Shown here: in pieces, positions 6,019 through 7,603 of the stretch | Layout of the letters: every line of letters starts with the position of its first letter | How positions within the stretch are numbered: the first letter of the stretch is position 1 | Assembly: GCA_031283785.1 (NCBI GenBank) | Contig: JAITBC010000010.1 | Span: forward strand, 1-7,603 | DNA from: Tannerella sp. | Lineage (GTDB): Bacteria > Bacteroidota > Bacteroidia > Bacteroidales > Tannerellaceae | DNA length: 7,603 nt | Direction: 5' to 3' | The notes under the pieces: generated by a model | Seen by the model: only the letters and a program-made list of their open reading frames with translations | Told to the model about the DNA's origin: nothing | Databases searched by the model: none | Made by a program: the position numbers and the translations under genes

Positions 6019-6417
6019 TTACCTGTTCGACATGGAGGCAATGTTCACAAAAACGGCTTTCGCAATCGCTTCCTTCATTTCCGCGGATTCGGTAAAACGA
6101 ACCGTCAGTTTCTGAATCAGCTCCGCCGTTACTTCCGCTTCGGTGGCCGCACCGCGTGTATGAGCCGTCAGGCGGAAACTTCCCAAAGCGCCCAGTTGTA
6201 CGGTGTGACCGTCAAGCAACAGCCGTACAACGACCTTGAACAACTGATAAATAGACATCTCCGCTTCCTTCGGATTCAACGTTGTTTCCTCCGACAGCAG
6301 TTCGGCTACTTCCTTTTCTTTCACTAATCCAGTGCTTTTCAGCACTGGATACCACAACTTGGGCGCCGCCGGATCCGCCGGATTCCCACGTTCTACTTTG
6401 TTAAAAAATACTGACAT
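6019..6417 (-). CDS. HU/IHF-like DNA-binding protein, HU-HIG type
   Basis: A 132-aa protein of the Bacteroidetes HU-HIG branch, longer than classical HU (about 90 aa). The N-terminal extension SVFFNKVERGNP...LWYPVLKSTG is typical of that branch. Helices follow at about 34-46 and 50-69 (VAELLSEETTLNPKEA, YQLFKVVVRLL). The core HTVQLGALGSFRL at 71-83 corresponds to the conserved GxxVxLGxLGSFR strand of HU proteins. The DNA-binding arm region is about 84-110 and the C-terminal helix about 111-122. HU-family proteins bind DNA with little sequence specificity and prefer bent, nicked or cruciform DNA. The ATG at 6415-6417 is preceded by an A/T-rich leader without Shine-Dalgarno, normal for this phylum. 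It lies 76 bp after the 236-aa gene and just before the tandem palindrome array. Confidence 0.85.
   Translation of the reverse strand: MSVFFNKVERGNPADPAAPKLWYPVLKSTGLVKEKEVAELLSEETTLNPKEAEMSIYQLFKVVVRLLLDGHTVQLGALGSFRLTAHTRGAATEAEVTAELIQKLTVRFTESAEMKEAIAKAVFVNIASMSNR
6327..6350 (-). repeat. 9-bp hairpin inside the HU-like coding sequence
   Basis: ATCCAGTGC at 6327-6335 is perfectly inverted as GCACTGGAT at 6342-6350, with a 6-nt loop. In the mRNA it sits about 68-91 nt into the coding sequence and encodes YPVLKSTGL. It is the tightest long stem I found in a coding region here. Given the coding constraint it could be chance, but it is placed where it might affect translation or serve as a binding site. 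Confidence 0.45.
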
Positions 6418-6493
6418 AAAAAATTATTTAATATGTGGATAAAATCATGCGTTCTTTGTATACACCGTCTTGTTTGCCAATTGCCTGACGTTC

Positions 6494-7204
6494 TTATGTT
6501 TCAGCGAGAGGCTCAAATCCGAACAGTGTGTAGTCTACCAGGATATTCCCGGTCGTGTCGTAGACGTCCTGACGGTCGCGCGCTCCGTGCAGGTAGTGTT
6601 CTGCACGGTTGAGCGAAACCTGCCAGTAGCCGACAAGGTCGTCTTTGTTGGCACGCAGCTTTTGGCGCAGCAGGTTGACGGCTACTCCGCCGACGGCGAT
6701 CGCACCCGACAACGTCGGAGCGGTTACGGTGAGCGCAGTCTCTACGGCGGCAAATACACCTTTGAAGGCGTTGCTGTCGAGTACTTTGTCCGCTTCGAGG
6801 GCAAAACTGCGTACGTCGGTGTCCGATTCGATGACCCAGAGCCGGATATCCAGTTCGTCGGGGATCTGTTCGCTTGAATAAATGACCAGCCCCGCATCGC
6901 CGAACAGCAACGTCTGGTTATCTTTTACGCCGTTAATTTCAAGATACTTGCTTTGGGCGAGCAGCCCGGCTTCGGCAAGAACCTGTTCCAGCAGTTTTTC
7001 CCTGCGCTCTTTCTCGTCAAGACAGAGCAAATCGGAAACGGACAGCGGCTGGACAGGCCGCCCGCTGTCCCATACAGGGCCTGCCGTTCTGCCCGGATTC
7101 GACACATAACTGTATATGCGCATCTCGGCACTCCGGTTAAACAGTCCCAGAAAGCCTTCGCGATTGTCGAAAACTTTTATTTTATTGATTCTTGTATAAA
7201 ACAT
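6494..7204 (-). CDS. Uncharacterised 236-aa cytoplasmic protein
   Basis: I do not recognise this family. The ATG at 7202-7204 opens a 236-residue protein with no signal peptide or obvious membrane segment. It begins with a strand-rich segment (RINKIKVFDNREGFLGLF, AEMRIYSYV) that could be a C2- or jelly-roll-like sandwich. A charged helix follows at about 62-82, then strands (LEINGVKDNQTLLFGDAGLVIYSSEQIPDE, ELDIRLWVIESD) at about 88-127. A small-residue, Gly/Ala/Val-rich stretch occupies about 147-177. The C-terminus is polar with conserved-looking aromatics and charges (DDLVGYWQVSLNRAEHYLHG, DTTGNILVDYTLFGFEP). Codon use and frame integrity suggest a real gene. It lies upstream of the HU-like gene in the same orientation with a 76-bp gap and may share its transcript. 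Confidence 0.7.
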   Translation of the reverse strand: MFYTRINKIKVFDNREGFLGLFNRSAEMRIYSYVSNPGRTAGPVWDSGRPVQPLSVSDLLCLDEKERREKLLEQVLAEAGLLAQSKYLEINGVKDNQTLLFGDAGLVIYSSEQIPDELDIRLWVIESDTDVRSFALEADKVLDSNAFKGVFAAVETALTVTAPTLSGAIAVGGVAVNLLRQKLRANKDDLVGYWQVSLNRAEHYLHGARDRQDVYDTTGNILVDYTLFGFEPLAET

Positions 7205-7587
<383 letters not shown>

Positions 7588-7603
7588 AAATCATGCCATA
7601 CCC

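Noticed and set aside
7040..7070. Perfect 9-bp inverted repeat (GGACAGCGG/CCGCTGTCC) within the 236-aa gene
   Set aside because: It lies in GC-rich coding sequence with a 13-nt loop; close to chance expectation and in no position that suggests a role.

Overview
The window looks like a chromosomal segment of a gut-type Bacteroidales bacterium (Bacteroides, Parabacteroides or a relative). The evidence is two lipoproteins with Bacteroidetes-style lipoboxes, BACON domains, a DUF5119-like domain, a Bacteroidetes-type HU/IHF-like protein (HU-HIG), AT-rich leaders mostly lacking Shine-Dalgarno sequences, and TAnnTTTG-type -7 boxes. All convincing genes lie on the minus strand, so transcription runs from high to low coordinates.

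From right to left: a gene-free leader of about 400 bp (7205-7603) contains a pure (TC)18 microsatellite. Next is a 236-aa cytoplasmic protein that I do not recognise (6494-7204), then the HU-like DNA-binding protein (6019-6417). The 166-bp gap that follows holds four tandem 22-bp units rich in palindromes (5888-5975). Then comes a short, apparently decayed DUF5675-like ORF (5496-5852), which carries a GC-rich hairpin where conserved sequence seems to be missing.

The centre of the window is a surface or envelope pair: a lipoprotein with three tandem BACON modules (3484-5469), and directly after its stop codon (TAAATG, no gap) a second lipoprotein with a DUF5119-like region, one BACON domain and an M64 (IgA-peptidase-like) metallopeptidase domain (1381-3483). 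These two are almost certainly co-expressed. An inference is that they form an adhesin plus protease module acting on host glycoprotein or mucin outside the cell. The last gene (420-1091) encodes an exported TM2/DUF5683-like membrane protein, preceded by a leader with a GCAA-tetraloop hairpin and a possible 30-codon ORF. Positions 1-419 hold no supported gene, only two perfect inverted repeats.

I see no tRNA, rRNA, CRISPR array, transposase or integrase. The signals most worth a second look are the tandem palindromic array beside the HU-like gene, the (TC)18 tract, the M64 active-site spacing, and the decayed ORF with a possible opposite-strand promoter inside it. I cannot show that these form one novel system.
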